Positions 24,099 through 33,186 of a stretch of DNA of 64,000 nucleotides are shown here, one piece after another. The notes beneath the pieces are model-generated. The model saw only the letters and a list, made by a program, of their open reading frames with translations. It had not been told where the DNA came from and made no database searches. Made by a program: the position numbers and the translations under genes. This DNA is from Paenibacillus cookii. Lineage in GTDB: Bacteria > Bacillota > Bacilli > Paenibacillales > Paenibacillaceae. The stretch lies in assembly GCF_018333375.1 (NCBI RefSeq), contig NZ_BORW01000025.1, positions 1-64,000 on the forward strand. The letters are read 5' to 3'. How positions within the stretch are numbered: position 1 is the first letter of the stretch; each line of letters opens with the position of its first letter.

Positions 24099-24139
24099 AA
24101 AAAACCTCGGTGCCCTATGCGGACGTCCGAGGTTTTTTT
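24099..24139. terminator. Bidirectional terminator between the resA-like gene and cimA
   Basis: AAAAAACCTCGG (24099-24110) pairs with CCGAGGTTTTTT (24127-24138), with T runs on both strands, between converging genes. Confidence 0.88.
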
Positions 24140-24153
24140 GCCGTGCTGCCGTC

Positions 24154-25782
24154 TTAATGATTGACAAGTCCCCGCTGCTCCGAGGCAGGCAATTCCTGCG
24201 CCGCATCCCGTTCGTTCAAGGCTTGCCCGAGAAGCGCATACCGCATACTGTCGACGAGCGCCTCCCAGCTCGCTTCGATGACGTTGCCCGATACGCCGAC
24301 GGTATTCCACGAGTTGTTGATGTCCCGCGATTCGATCAGCACGCGGACTTTGGCCGCCGTGGCGTCCTTTTCGTCCAGCACGCGGACCTTATAGTCGGAC
24401 AGATGCATCTCTTTGATCGCCGGGAAGTATTGGACGAGCGCTTTCCGCAAGGCGTTGTCCAGCGCGTTGACCGGACCGTTGCCTTCGGCGGCGGTGTATA
24501 CGTTGTTGCCGGCCACGTTCAGCTTCACGAAGGCTTCGGACATGACCGGCTGTCCTGCCGTTTTTTCGACGAGCATTTTAAAGGATTCGAAGGTGAAAAG
24601 CTCCTTCATTTCCCCGCCGGCTTCGCGCAGCAGCAGCTCCAGGGAGGCGTCGGCGGCTTCGAAGGTATAACCTTGGTGCTCCAAATCCTTGATTTTGTCG
24701 ATTACTTTGCGCGACTGTTCGTTCGCCGGATCAAAGTCGAGCCCCATATCCTGCGCCTTCGAAACGATGTTGCTTTGCCCTGCCAGGTCGGATACGAGGA
24801 CGCGCTGTTTGTTGCCCACCCATTCGGGAACGATGTGCTCGTAGGTCCTGGAGTCCCGGAGAATCGCGGACACGTGGATGCCCCCTTTGTGGGCGAAGGC
24901 AGCGTTTCCGACGTACGGCTGGTTCACCGGCATGTTGACGTTGGCGATTTCGCTGACGTAACGGGCGGTGTTCGTCAGCTGCTTCAGGCGCTCCTCGCCG
25001 ATGCACTCATATCCGAGCTTGAGCTGCAGATTCGGGATGATCGAGCACAGGTTGGCGTTGCCGCAGCGCTCGCCGTAACCGTTGATCGTGCCCTGCACCT
25101 GGCGGGCGCCGGCCTGGACGGCGCTAAGCGTATTGGCGACGGCCAGCTCGCAGTCGTTATGGGTGTGGATGCCGAGATTCGCATCCGGCACGCTGGCATG
25201 GAACGAGGCAACGATGCTTCCGATTTCATGCGGCAGCGTGCCGCCGTTGGTATCGCACATGACGAGCCAATCCGCGCCGGCCTCTTTCGCTTTTTTGAGC
25301 ACGGCGACGGCGTATTCGGGGTTGTTTTTGTAGCCGTCGAAAAAATGCTCCGCGTCAAAAATGACCTCCAGCCCTTTACGCTTTAAATAAGCAACCGAAT
25401 CGTAAATCATCGCCAGATTTTCTTCCAGCGTCGTTTGCAGCGCGGTATGCACATGGAAATCCCATGATTTCCCGACAAGCGTGGCCGCCTGGGCGCCGGA
25501 CTCGATGATCCGGTTCAAGTTCGCGTCCTGATCGGCGATGCTGTCCTTGCGCCGGGTGCTGCCGAAGGCGGTGATTTTGGCGTTGAGGCCGAGCTGCCCC
25601 ACCCGTTTGAAAAATTCGATGTCCTTGCTGTTGCTTCCCGGAATCCCGCCTTCAATATATGAAACACCAAGTTCATCGAGCTTTTTGGCAATTTTGAGTT
25701 TGTCGTCCGCCGACAAGCTGACCCCTTCTCCTTGAGTGCCGTCGCGCAGGGTTGTGTCGAAGATGGATATGGACTTTGACAT
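24154..25782 (-). CDS. cimA: Citramalate synthase CimA
   Basis: Condenses pyruvate and acetyl-CoA to (R)-citramalate, the first step of the threonine-independent isoleucine route. 542 residues in the HMGL/isopropylmalate synthase family: FDTTLRDGTQGEGVSLS at the N-terminus, IFDAEHFFDGYKNNP, CDTNGGTLPHEI, metal-binding LGIHTHNDCELAVAN, NGYGERCGNANL and FAHKGGIHVSA, then a C-terminal LeuA-type regulatory domain from about residue 390. DAEHFFDGYK and the overall length fit the CimA branch rather than LeuA. ATG at 25782. Single-gene unit. Confidence 0.9.
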   Translation of the reverse strand: MSKSISIFDTTLRDGTQGEGVSLSADDKLKIAKKLDELGVSYIEGGIPGSNSKDIEFFKRVGQLGLNAKITAFGSTRRKDSIADQDANLNRIIESGAQAATLVGKSWDFHVHTALQTTLEENLAMIYDSVAYLKRKGLEVIFDAEHFFDGYKNNPEYAVAVLKKAKEAGADWLVMCDTNGGTLPHEIGSIVASFHASVPDANLGIHTHNDCELAVANTLSAVQAGARQVQGTINGYGERCGNANLCSIIPNLQLKLGYECIGEERLKQLTNTARYVSEIANVNMPVNQPYVGNAAFAHKGGIHVSAILRDSRTYEHIVPEWVGNKQRVLVSDLAGQSNIVSKAQDMGLDFDPANEQSRKVIDKIKDLEHQGYTFEAADASLELLLREAGGEMKELFTFESFKMLVEKTAGQPVMSEAFVKLNVAGNNVYTAAEGNGPVNALDNALRKALVQYFPAIKEMHLSDYKVRVLDEKDATAAKVRVLIESRDINNSWNTVGVSGNVIEASWEALVDSMRYALLGQALNERDAAQELPASEQRGLVNH

Positions 25783-25988
25783 GAAAGCGTCCTCCTTTGG
25801 AAGTCTTATGAATTCGTTTTTGGTTTTAGCGGGAATCTAACGATCCACATATATAGTAAATTATTATAGCATTTTTACGCGGGAATGTAACAAAGAATTC
25901 CGTGTTTTTCGCGTGTTCCCCATTCTTGACCTGTTGCCGGGGGAACGTTATGCTGAACGTAACGAAATTTTCGAAGGTGAGAAGGCTC

Positions 25989-27284
25989 ATGAATAGGGAC
26001 GTAGACGCTTATTATCCAACGAACGGAAGGGTCATTTTGCATGTGGATATGAACGCTTTTTACTGCTCGGTCCATGAGGCGGAGGAGCCGGACAAGTACC
26101 GCGGCAAACCGACGGCGGTGGCCGGGAGCATCGAGCTGCGCAAAGGCATCATCGTCACCTGCTCCTATGCGGCAAGGCGGAGGGGCATTTCGACCGGCAT
26201 GCACGTCAACCGCGCGCTGAAGCAATGTCCGGAGCTGATCCTCATCAAACCGGACTTCCATTTATACCGCAAATATTCGAAAGCGTTCATGAAAATCGCC
26301 TACTCCTACACGCCGCTGATGCAGGCGACATCGATCGACGAATGTTACCTCGACATTACCGGTTCGAGGCAGTTCGGCACGCCGCAGCAGATCGCGGAGG
26401 AAATTCAAAGGCGGATCGACGAGGAGCTCGGCCTGCCGTGCTCGGTGGGCATCGCTCCGAACAAGCTGCTGGCCAAAATGGCATCCGACATGAAAAAGCC
26501 GCGCGGCATTTCCGTCCTGCGCATTCGCGACGTCCCGCGCCTGCTCTGGAACAAGCCCTGCGGCGAATTGTTCGGCATCGGCGGCAAAACGGCCGAAAAG
26601 CTGCGCAAAATCGGGATCCATACGATCGGGCAATTGGCAAAAACCGACGAAGAGGCGCTGATCCGCACGTTCGGCGTGATGGGCGTGTGGATGAAGCAGG
26701 CGGCAAACGGCATCGACCATTCGCCCGTGCTGGAGGAACGCGAGCCCAATAAGTCGATCGGGCATACGACCACGCTGCCGGCCGACATTCAGGAACGCGA
26801 GGACGTCCATAGGGTGCTGCTCAACATCAGCGACCAGGTCGCGCGCCGGCTGAGGCGGCAGGGGCTTGTCGCAGGGGGCGTCCAAATCACGATCCGGACC
26901 CCGGACATGAAAACGATCACCCGCAGCCGCATGCTGGACACGCCGACGGAGACCGCGGGCGACATCTACGATGAAGCCCGGCGCCTGTACGCGGAGCATT
27001 GGAGCTGGGATAAGCCGGTGCGGCTGCTCGGCATTACGCTGCAGCACTTGACGCCGAAAAGCGAAGCGGCGATCCAGCTGGACCTTTTCGAATATGAAAA
27101 ACAGCCGAAAAAAGAAATGCTGACGCAAACGATGGATATGCTCCGCAACAAATTCGGCGAAAACGCCGTGGTCACGGCCGGCATGCTGGGGGACGATCCG
27201 TCGGTGCTGCTGCGCAACCATAAGGTGCGGGGAACGTCGCTTCAAATGGATTTCGTAGGCAAAGACGGGCTGGATCTTCCTTGA
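25989..27284 (+). CDS. dinB: DNA polymerase IV (Y family)
   Basis: Translesion DNA polymerase. The catalytic acidic residues lie in HVDMNAFYCSVH and TSIDECYLDIT; palm, finger and little-finger domains follow in order, with the helix-hairpin-helix region GIGGKTAEKLRKIGIHTIGQLA. A beta-clamp binding motif QLDLF occurs near the C-terminus (AAIQLDLFEYE). 431 residues from ATG 25989, which has GAAGGTGAGAAGG upstream; an alternative ATG at 25950 preceded by GGGGGAACG would add 13 residues. No LexA box was recognised by eye. Confidence 0.93.
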   Translation: MNRDVDAYYPTNGRVILHVDMNAFYCSVHEAEEPDKYRGKPTAVAGSIELRKGIIVTCSYAARRRGISTGMHVNRALKQCPELILIKPDFHLYRKYSKAFMKIAYSYTPLMQATSIDECYLDITGSRQFGTPQQIAEEIQRRIDEELGLPCSVGIAPNKLLAKMASDMKKPRGISVLRIRDVPRLLWNKPCGELFGIGGKTAEKLRKIGIHTIGQLAKTDEEALIRTFGVMGVWMKQAANGIDHSPVLEEREPNKSIGHTTTLPADIQEREDVHRVLLNISDQVARRLRRQGLVAGGVQITIRTPDMKTITRSRMLDTPTETAGDIYDEARRLYAEHWSWDKPVRLLGITLQHLTPKSEAAIQLDLFEYEKQPKKEMLTQTMDMLRNKFGENAVVTAGMLGDDPSVLLRNHKVRGTSLQMDFVGKDGLDLP

Positions 27285-27435
27285 TTCCCATCGATATTCA
27301 TCACATATCCGGCAGCGAAAGTGACATTGATCATTGGCATTTTGCCCAAGGTGGATTAAGATAGGTCTGGCGGCCGCATCAGGCCAACTTGAAACGCTCG
27401 CGTTTGATGTTGAAAGAGGAGGCTCTCAAGAAATC

Positions 27436-27684
27436 ATGGCGAAATACTGCTGGGTAGACAAAGATACATGCATTTCCTGCGGGGCATGCGGGGCTACGGC
27501 GCCGGACATTTTCGATTATGATGACGAAGGTCTCGCCGAGGTCGTCTTCGGCGGAGACGGCAATGAAGGCATGACCGAAATTCCGGAGGACCTGTTCGAC
27601 GATATGCAGGATGCGGCGGACGGATGTCCGACCGATTCCATTAAGGTAGCGGACAGCCCTTTTCGCGCCCTGATTGAGAAATAA
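27436..27684 (+). CDS. fer: Ferredoxin, [4Fe-4S]
   Basis: 82-residue low-potential electron carrier close to Bacillus Fer. Four cluster ligands are visible: C12, C15 and C18 in DTCISCGACGATAPD and C64 in ADGCPTDSIKVAD. Highly acidic, as expected for a bacterial single-cluster ferredoxin. ATG 27436 has AGGAGG at 27417-27422, a rather long 13-nt spacing. A strong terminator follows. Confidence 0.95.
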   Translation: MAKYCWVDKDTCISCGACGATAPDIFDYDDEGLAEVVFGGDGNEGMTEIPEDLFDDMQDAADGCPTDSIKVADSPFRALIEK

Positions 27685-27706
27685 GCGCAAGAGGAAGCTG
27701 CTGCGG

Positions 27707-27747
27707 CACCCCCTTTCCGATCCGTCCGGGAAGGGGGTGTTTTTTTT
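27707..27747 (+). terminator. Terminator of fer
   Basis: CACCCCCTT (27707-27715) pairs with AAGGGGGTG (27731-27739), followed by eight T. Confidence 0.9.
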
Positions 27748-27800
27748 GACGCCCCGACCCGATATATATAGAAAAGACGTTGTGAGGGATGGAGGACCCC

Positions 27801-29231
27801 GTGAGAAATTCACTTTATTTGAAAAAATACGTCCAGATGCACCCGGATAACAAAATGGGATGGTATTTGCTGGGCAAGGAGTACGAAAAAGAAGGGCAGC
27901 TGGGCAAGGCGAATTACTGTTTTAACCGGTCCGGCGGCATCTATGAAGCGTTCGAAACGAGCAAAATGCCATCCGATATATGGAAGGAATACGAGCAAAG
28001 GCTGCTGCAGCAGGCCGAGGAAAGGGAACGGCGGTCCGTTCGGCTGCGCCGCTTGCTGGTGGCCGTCATGGTTTTGCTGCTCGCATTGGTCCCGTCGGTG
28101 GATGCGCCAAGCCGGCATCGGAAGGCGCAAGAAGCGCCGGCCGTTCATCGGCCAGATCCGGCTGCCGGTAAGGAGAGGGCGCAGGCTGACCCGCAAGGAG
28201 GCGGCAAGGAGCCGGTGACGGAGGAAGGGGCGGTCATGTTTACGGCCGTGAAGGAAGGCGGTCTGGAAAAAGGCGTGACGCCGATCGCGCCGGGGCCGTT
28301 AGCCCACCCCAAGCTGCTTGGAAGCCGTCTGGCCGTCCTGGAGATGAAAAAACAGGGGAACTGGCTGGCGTGGAAGCGCCGGCTGCCGGTCGGATATACG
28401 CTGGAAAACAAAGGTTCGGGAGCGGTCGCTTACCAGTCATACGATCCGAAAACGTGCAGCTGCCGCCCGGAGGATGGGGACAAGCTGGCCAAAGCCGCGT
28501 CCGCCTGGACGGAGAAGCAGGAGGAGCTGGCGCTGTTGAGCAGCGCGATTCGGGCATATCAAAGCCAAACGGGCCAATACCCCGAAAAGCTGGAGGATTT
28601 GGTGCGCCCGTTTCCGGACAACTGGATTTCCGGGACGACGGAAGGGATGAAGGAAGCGTTCCTGCCTCTTGTGCAGCGGGCGCGGGCGGAAGCGGCAGGA
28701 CAGAAGCAGGATTCTTCGGACGCCGAAAAAGGAGGCGGGGCCGCGGGAAAAGGGCCTTTCGCCGATACATGGGGAGGCGGGCCTTATTTCGACGACCCGT
28801 TGACCATTCTCGTGGACAAGCAGAACCACCGCCTGGCCGTCGTGAGCGGAAACGTTATGCTGCGGAATTATAAGGTCGGACTCGGGGGCGAACGGACGCC
28901 TGAAGGCCGGTTTGCGATCACGGACAAAGTGATGAATCCGAATGGACGCGACGACGGGGAATTCGGCAGCAGGGGGATGCAGCTATCGGACACCAATTAC
29001 GCCATCCACGGCACAAACGAGCCGGATAGCGTCGGAAAGGACGAATCCCAGGGCTGCATACGGATGAGCAGAGCCGATGCGGAGGAATTGTTCGACCTGG
29101 TGCCGATGGGGACGCCGGTTATCATTAGCAAAGGGGGCCTGCCCGACGATCTGCTCGCTCCGCAGGAGAAGTTCCGCACGAAGCGGGAGCAGGATCAGAC
29201 AAACCCCCGTAAAACATACCACTGGCTGTAA
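27801..29231 (+). CDS. L,D-transpeptidase (YkuD) with N-terminal membrane anchor
   Basis: 476 residues. The N-terminal ~65 residues look like a short cytoplasmic TPR-like helical repeat (MGWYLLGKEYEKEGQLGKANYCFNRSGGIYEAF), followed by one membrane helix (LLVAVMVLLLALVPSV), a long extracytoplasmic linker rich in Glu/Lys/Ala, and a C-terminal YkuD domain from about residue 330. The catalytic motif is HGTN ... SQGCIRMS with Cys419. It makes or edits 3-3 peptidoglycan cross-links or attaches proteins, often in spores. GTG 27801 is preferred (GGAGG, 5 nt before) over the ATG at 27789. Confidence 0.88.
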   Translation: MRNSLYLKKYVQMHPDNKMGWYLLGKEYEKEGQLGKANYCFNRSGGIYEAFETSKMPSDIWKEYEQRLLQQAEERERRSVRLRRLLVAVMVLLLALVPSVDAPSRHRKAQEAPAVHRPDPAAGKERAQADPQGGGKEPVTEEGAVMFTAVKEGGLEKGVTPIAPGPLAHPKLLGSRLAVLEMKKQGNWLAWKRRLPVGYTLENKGSGAVAYQSYDPKTCSCRPEDGDKLAKAASAWTEKQEELALLSSAIRAYQSQTGQYPEKLEDLVRPFPDNWISGTTEGMKEAFLPLVQRARAEAAGQKQDSSDAEKGGGAAGKGPFADTWGGGPYFDDPLTILVDKQNHRLAVVSGNVMLRNYKVGLGGERTPEGRFAITDKVMNPNGRDDGEFGSRGMQLSDTNYAIHGTNEPDSVGKDESQGCIRMSRADAEELFDLVPMGTPVIISKGGLPDDLLAPQEKFRTKREQDQTNPRKTYHWL

Positions 29232-29232
29232 A

Positions 29233-29367
29233 TCAGGTGTTCCAAACAATCAGCACGACGATCAGCAGAATGAGAAGCAATAAACTAAGGCCGGACCAAA
29301 ATATCGCCTTTCTGTTCACTTCTTCTTTTTTTTGCCGAAGTGTCGGAGGCTTGCGTTTGGTTGCCAT
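29233..29367 (-). CDS. Small single-pass membrane protein, 44 aa
   Basis: The minus strand encodes MATKRKPPTLRQKKEEVNRK followed by a membrane helix (AIFWSGLSLLLLILLIVVLIVWNT). The strongly basic N-terminus puts it in the cytoplasm (positive-inside). AGAGGG lies about 9 nt before the ATG at 29367. It ends 1 bp from the stop of the convergent L,D-transpeptidase gene. Family not recognised; it resembles small spore or stress membrane peptides of Bacillales. The clean frame, ribosome site and typical topology support it as a gene. Confidence 0.65.
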   Translation of the reverse strand: MATKRKPPTLRQKKEEVNRKAIFWSGLSLLLLILLIVVLIVWNT

Positions 29368-29554
29368 ACCGTTCTACCCTCTTTCTATCGATTTTCGGTG
29401 GACACCTCAATTGTAATGGGTTTATCCCCAAAAAACCAGCGGGACAAAGGGAGTGGCGGCGGAAGAAAGAAGGCAAAAAACTTTTCTTTTACCCCGGAAA
29501 AGGATAAACTGGAGAGTAGAGAAAAAACTTGCGGATGGAGAGGAAGAGTAACTG

Positions 29555-30649
29555 GTGCTGTACCGAAACGTGGCAAAACCGATTTTTTTTAAGATGGACC
29601 CGGAAAAAGCGCACCATTTGGTGATCGGAGGATTACATACGGCCGGTTCCTTCCCGGGAGGCTCCGGTTTTTTGAGAAGCATGTACGGCGTCACCGAAAC
29701 GCCTGATCTGGCGGTCGATTTGTTCGGACTTCACTTTCCCACACCGGTAGGATTGGCGGCGGGGCTGGATAAAAACGCGGCAGCAGTGGAAGGGTTCTCT
29801 TCCATCGGATTCGGATTCATGGAGGTGGGGACGGTCACGCCGAAAGGGCAACCCGGCAACGATCGGCCCCGCCTGTTCCGCCTGCCTCCGGACGAGGCGC
29901 TGCTGAACCGGATGGGGTTCAACAACGAAGGGGCGGAAGCGATGGCGGGCAGACTGTCCCGCCTGAAAACAAGGCCCGTTCCGGTCGCCGTCAATATCGG
30001 CAAAAACAAGGTGACCCCCAACGAGGAAGCGTACAAGGATTATCAGGCTTGTCTTCGGACGCTGTATCCGTACGGCGACTTTTTCGTCGTGAACATCAGC
30101 TCGCCGAACACGCCTGATTTGCGGAATTTGCAGTACGGCAGCGAGCTTTCCTCGCTGATGGCGCATATTATGGAAGAGATGCGTCTGCAGGCGCAAAAGC
30201 ACGGCAAATCCAAGCCGATTCTCGTCAAAATCGCTCCGGACGTCGCCAACGAGGAGCTCGAGATGATGGTTGACGCCCTTTCCGCGAGCGGGATTTCCGG
30301 CATTATCGCCACAAACACGACGGTCGGGCGGGACGGGCTGACCCATCCGAACAAAAAGGAAACCGGGGGAATCAGCGGCAGACCTCTCCGCGCGCGTTCC
30401 ACGGAAGTGGTTTCGCGCGTCTACAGGCAGACGGCCGGCAAGCTGCCGATTATCGGATCGGGAGGCATTTTCAGCGCGGAGGATGCGTACGAAAAGATCC
30501 GGGCCGGAGCCAGCCTGGTCGAAATATATACAGCTCTTATATACGAAGGGCCCGAAGTGAACCGCCGGCTGCATGCCGGACTCAGGGAGCTTCTGCGCCG
30601 TGACGGATTTTCGAATATTTCCGAAGCCGTAGGAGCGGACCATCGCTGA
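29555..30649 (+). CDS. pyrD: Dihydroorotate dehydrogenase (quinone), class 2
   Basis: FMN enzyme oxidising dihydroorotate to orotate in pyrimidine synthesis, using membrane quinone. 364 residues, with the N-terminal helical membrane-association segment (LYRNVAKPIFFKMDPEKAHHLVI) typical of class 2. Conserved parts include PVGLAAGLDKNA, EVGTVTPKGQPGNDRPRLFRL, NRMGFNNEG, NISSPNTPDLRNLQ (catalytic Ser region), GIIATNTTVGR and IIGSGGIFSAEDAYEKIRAGASLVEIYTALIY (FMN phosphate). GTG start 29555. It lies outside any pyr cluster, 24 bp ahead of the alarmone synthetase gene. Confidence 0.95.
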   Translation: MLYRNVAKPIFFKMDPEKAHHLVIGGLHTAGSFPGGSGFLRSMYGVTETPDLAVDLFGLHFPTPVGLAAGLDKNAAAVEGFSSIGFGFMEVGTVTPKGQPGNDRPRLFRLPPDEALLNRMGFNNEGAEAMAGRLSRLKTRPVPVAVNIGKNKVTPNEEAYKDYQACLRTLYPYGDFFVVNISSPNTPDLRNLQYGSELSSLMAHIMEEMRLQAQKHGKSKPILVKIAPDVANEELEMMVDALSASGISGIIATNTTVGRDGLTHPNKKETGGISGRPLRARSTEVVSRVYRQTAGKLPIIGSGGIFSAEDAYEKIRAGASLVEIYTALIYEGPEVNRRLHAGLRELLRRDGFSNISEAVGADHR

Positions 30650-30673
30650 GGGTGACAGACAGGAGGCATGTGA

Positions 30674-31495
30674 ATGGACGGCAGGGATTGGGGATTATTT
30701 TTGCTACCGTATGAGCAAGCCGTTGAGGAACTGAAAGTGAAATTCAAAACGATGCGCGCCGAACTCAAAAAACGCGAAGAATATGCGCCGATCGAGTTCG
30801 TGACGGGACGCGTCAAACGGATTTCCAGCATCTTGGAGAAGGCGAAGCGGCTGAACGTCCCGATGGACCAGCTGGAGACCGGCATCGAGGATATCGCCGG
30901 GATTCGCATCATGTGCCAGTTCGTGGAGGATATCCGGCGCGTGGCCGAATATATCCGCAACCGCAAGGACCTGAAGCTCTTATACGAAAAAGATTACATT
31001 ACCAATTACAAAGAAAGCGGCTACCGCAGTTTTCATATGATCGTGGAATATCCCGTGCAAACGGCGCTTGGACAGAAAAAGGTGCTTGCCGAGATCCAAA
31101 TCAGGACGCTTGCGATGAACTTTTGGGCGACGATCGAGCATTCTTTAAGTTATAAGTACCGCGAAATGCTGCCGGAGGACGTGCGCAGACGCCTGCAAAA
31201 AACGGCGGAAGCGGCGGCTATTCTGGATAATGAAATGTCGGGCATCCGCGAAGAAATATTGGAGGCGCAGAAAAAATTCGAGGACGATTCCAACGTGACG
31301 TCCCAGGTGCTGACCTTGATTCACCAGCTGTATTTTTATCATCTCGTCAACGAGGCGATGGAATTCCAAGAACGGTTCAACCGGATCTGGTCCAGCCAAG
31401 ACGGCCGCCCCGACATGGATGAGATGAAGCAGCTGCTCGAAGAAGTCAAACGGGTGATGGCGGGTTGCCGCAAGAACGACTCGCAAGAAGACTAG
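30674..31495 (+). CDS. relQ: Small alarmone synthetase RelQ/SasB type
   Basis: Single-domain (p)ppGpp synthetase, transferring pyrophosphate from ATP to GTP or GDP. It closely resembles B. subtilis YjbM/RelQ: PYEQAVEELKVKFK, PIEFVTGRVKRISSILEKA, IEDIAGIRIMCQFVEDI, YKESGYRSFHMIVEYP and AEIQIRTLAMNFWATIEHSLSYKY. There is no hydrolase or TGS domain. At 273 residues it is longer than the approximately 210-residue RelQ proteins; the extra ~60 C-terminal residues (SQVLTLIHQLYFYHLVNEAMEFQERFNRIWS...) are helical. Probably co-transcribed with pyrD. Confidence 0.92.
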   Translation: MDGRDWGLFLLPYEQAVEELKVKFKTMRAELKKREEYAPIEFVTGRVKRISSILEKAKRLNVPMDQLETGIEDIAGIRIMCQFVEDIRRVAEYIRNRKDLKLLYEKDYITNYKESGYRSFHMIVEYPVQTALGQKKVLAEIQIRTLAMNFWATIEHSLSYKYREMLPEDVRRRLQKTAEAAAILDNEMSGIREEILEAQKKFEDDSNVTSQVLTLIHQLYFYHLVNEAMEFQERFNRIWSSQDGRPDMDEMKQLLEEVKRVMAGCRKNDSQED

Positions 31496-31545
31496 GCGCC
31501 GGCTTCCGGAAGCCTGTCGTCAAGACGAACATCATCCATACGTTC

Positions 31546-31580
31546 AACCTGCTGTCTTAGGAACAGCGGGTTGTTGTTTT
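31546..31580 (+). terminator. Terminator of the pyrD-relQ unit
   Basis: AACCTGCTGT (31546-31555) pairs, with one wobble, with ACAGCGGGTT (31563-31572), then GTTGTTTTTG. Confidence 0.7.
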
Positions 31581-31623
31581 TGATGGTGCATAAGCGAAAC
31601 CGATTTTAACAAGACAGAACAGG

Positions 31624-33186
31624 ATGATGAGAAACATGGCATTGCAGCTGCCTGCCGCTTTTCAGGAGCGCATGAAGTCGCTGTTGCAGGATCAGTACGA
31701 ACGTTTCATCGCTTCATATGACCATGATCCGTACAGCGGAATCCGGGTCAACACGTTAAAAATATCCGTCGGCGACCTACTGGCGTCGAGCCCTTGGCAG
31801 CTGAAGCCGATTCCTTGGTGCGGAACGGGATTTTATACGGAGCCGGGCGACCGGCCGGGCAAACATCCCTATTATCATGCCGGGCTGTATTATATCCAGG
31901 AGCCCAGCGCGATGGCGCCCGTGGAGCTTTTGGATGTGCGTCCCGGCGACAAGGTGCTGGACCTTTGCGCGGCTCCCGGAGGCAAGTCGACCCAAATTGC
32001 GGCCAAGCTGCAAGGGGAAGGACTGCTGGTCAGCAACGACCTGAACCAGGAACGGACGAAGGCGCTGGCGAAAAATTTGGAGCTTTACGGGGTGAGAAAC
32101 GGCGTCGTGCTTCAGGAGCATCCGGAGCGGATCGCCGCCAGCTTCCCGGCCTTTTTCGATAAAATCCTCGTGGATGCCCCCTGCTCGGGCGAAGGCATGT
32201 TCCGCAAGGACGAGGACATGGTTCGCCAGTGGACGGAAGAATCGCCGGACAAATACGCCGCCATGCAGCGGGAAATTTTGAAATCGGCGGCCAACATGCT
32301 GAAGCCGGGCGGGCGGATCGTGTATTCCACCTGCACGTTTTCTCCCGAAGAAAACGAGGCGATCATCGCCGAATTCCTGCTGGAGCAACCATGTTTTAGC
32401 GTCGCTCCGCCTCCGAGCGGGCTGTTCGCTCCGGGAGCCGCCGGCTGGCTTCGCGGCCATATGGAGGAATCCGACCAAATCCCGGATGACATCTGGGAGC
32501 AGGCGGAGCAGACCTCCCGTTTATGGCCGCATCTGATCGAAGGCGAAGGCCATTTCGTGGCCGTGCTGCAGCATGACGGAACCGGCACGGACGAGCCCGG
32601 CCGTTTTCTGGCTGCGACGGATCGCGGTTCCTCGGGCGGGGCACGTTTGGACGGCAAAGGCAAAGACCGAAAGGAACGAAGCCAGGGAATACCCAAAAAA
32701 GGCAAAAGAACAGCGAAAAAGCCGGACGGGGATGATCCGGCCGCCCAGCTGGAAGCCTACGGGAATTTCGTGCGCGACCATCTTGGGTTCGTTCCGGGCG
32801 GGTATACGATCATGTTCGGCCAGCATGTCTATCAATCGCCGCTTCCGCCGGGAGCATTGGACGGGCTGAAGGCTGTTCGTCCGGGGTGGTATATGGGCGA
32901 TGCCAAAAACGGCCGCTTCGTGCCGGCCCATCCGCTGGCCACCGCCCTGCGCCCGCAGGAGTTTTGCCGCGTGCTTTCCTTGTCGTCGGAAACGGGCGAG
33001 GCGGTCCGGTATTTAAAGGGCGAAACGCTGAACGTCGAAGCGGACCGGATCCGCTGCACGGACGGGGTCCTGCCCAAAGGATACGTGCTTGTATGCATCG
33101 ACGGCTATTCGGCGGGGTTTGGCAAATGGCAGGACGGAATGCTGAAAAACGAATACCCGGCAGGGTGGAGGTGGACCTCGGCGTGA
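31624..33186 (+). CDS. RsmB/RsmF-type rRNA m5C methyltransferase (copy 1)
   Basis: 520-residue NOL1/NOP2/Sun family SAM-dependent cytosine-5 RNA methyltransferase. The core holds LDLCAAPGGKSTQIAA (SAM site), VDAPCSGEGMFRKD (PCSGEG motif IV Cys) and YSTCTFSPEENE (catalytic TC motif VI). The C-terminal third carries an RsmF-like PUA-type domain (GKWQDGMLKNEYPAGWRW) after a Lys/Arg-rich linker (about residues 340-375). ATG at 31624; an ATG at 31636 is also possible. Its stop overlaps the start of rsuA. A paralogue lies at 34972-36312. Confidence 0.9.
   Translation: MMRNMALQLPAAFQERMKSLLQDQYERFIASYDHDPYSGIRVNTLKISVGDLLASSPWQLKPIPWCGTGFYTEPGDRPGKHPYYHAGLYYIQEPSAMAPVELLDVRPGDKVLDLCAAPGGKSTQIAAKLQGEGLLVSNDLNQERTKALAKNLELYGVRNGVVLQEHPERIAASFPAFFDKILVDAPCSGEGMFRKDEDMVRQWTEESPDKYAAMQREILKSAANMLKPGGRIVYSTCTFSPEENEAIIAEFLLEQPCFSVAPPPSGLFAPGAAGWLRGHMEESDQIPDDIWEQAEQTSRLWPHLIEGEGHFVAVLQHDGTGTDEPGRFLAATDRGSSGGARLDGKGKDRKERSQGIPKKGKRTAKKPDGDDPAAQLEAYGNFVRDHLGFVPGGYTIMFGQHVYQSPLPPGALDGLKAVRPGWYMGDAKNGRFVPAHPLATALRPQEFCRVLSLSSETGEAVRYLKGETLNVEADRIRCTDGVLPKGYVLVCIDGYSAGFGKWQDGMLKNEYPAGWRWTSA

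Noticed and set aside
24082..25386. 434-codon plus-strand frame opposite cimA
   Set aside because: cimA is unambiguous on the minus strand; the opposite frame has no recognisable motif.
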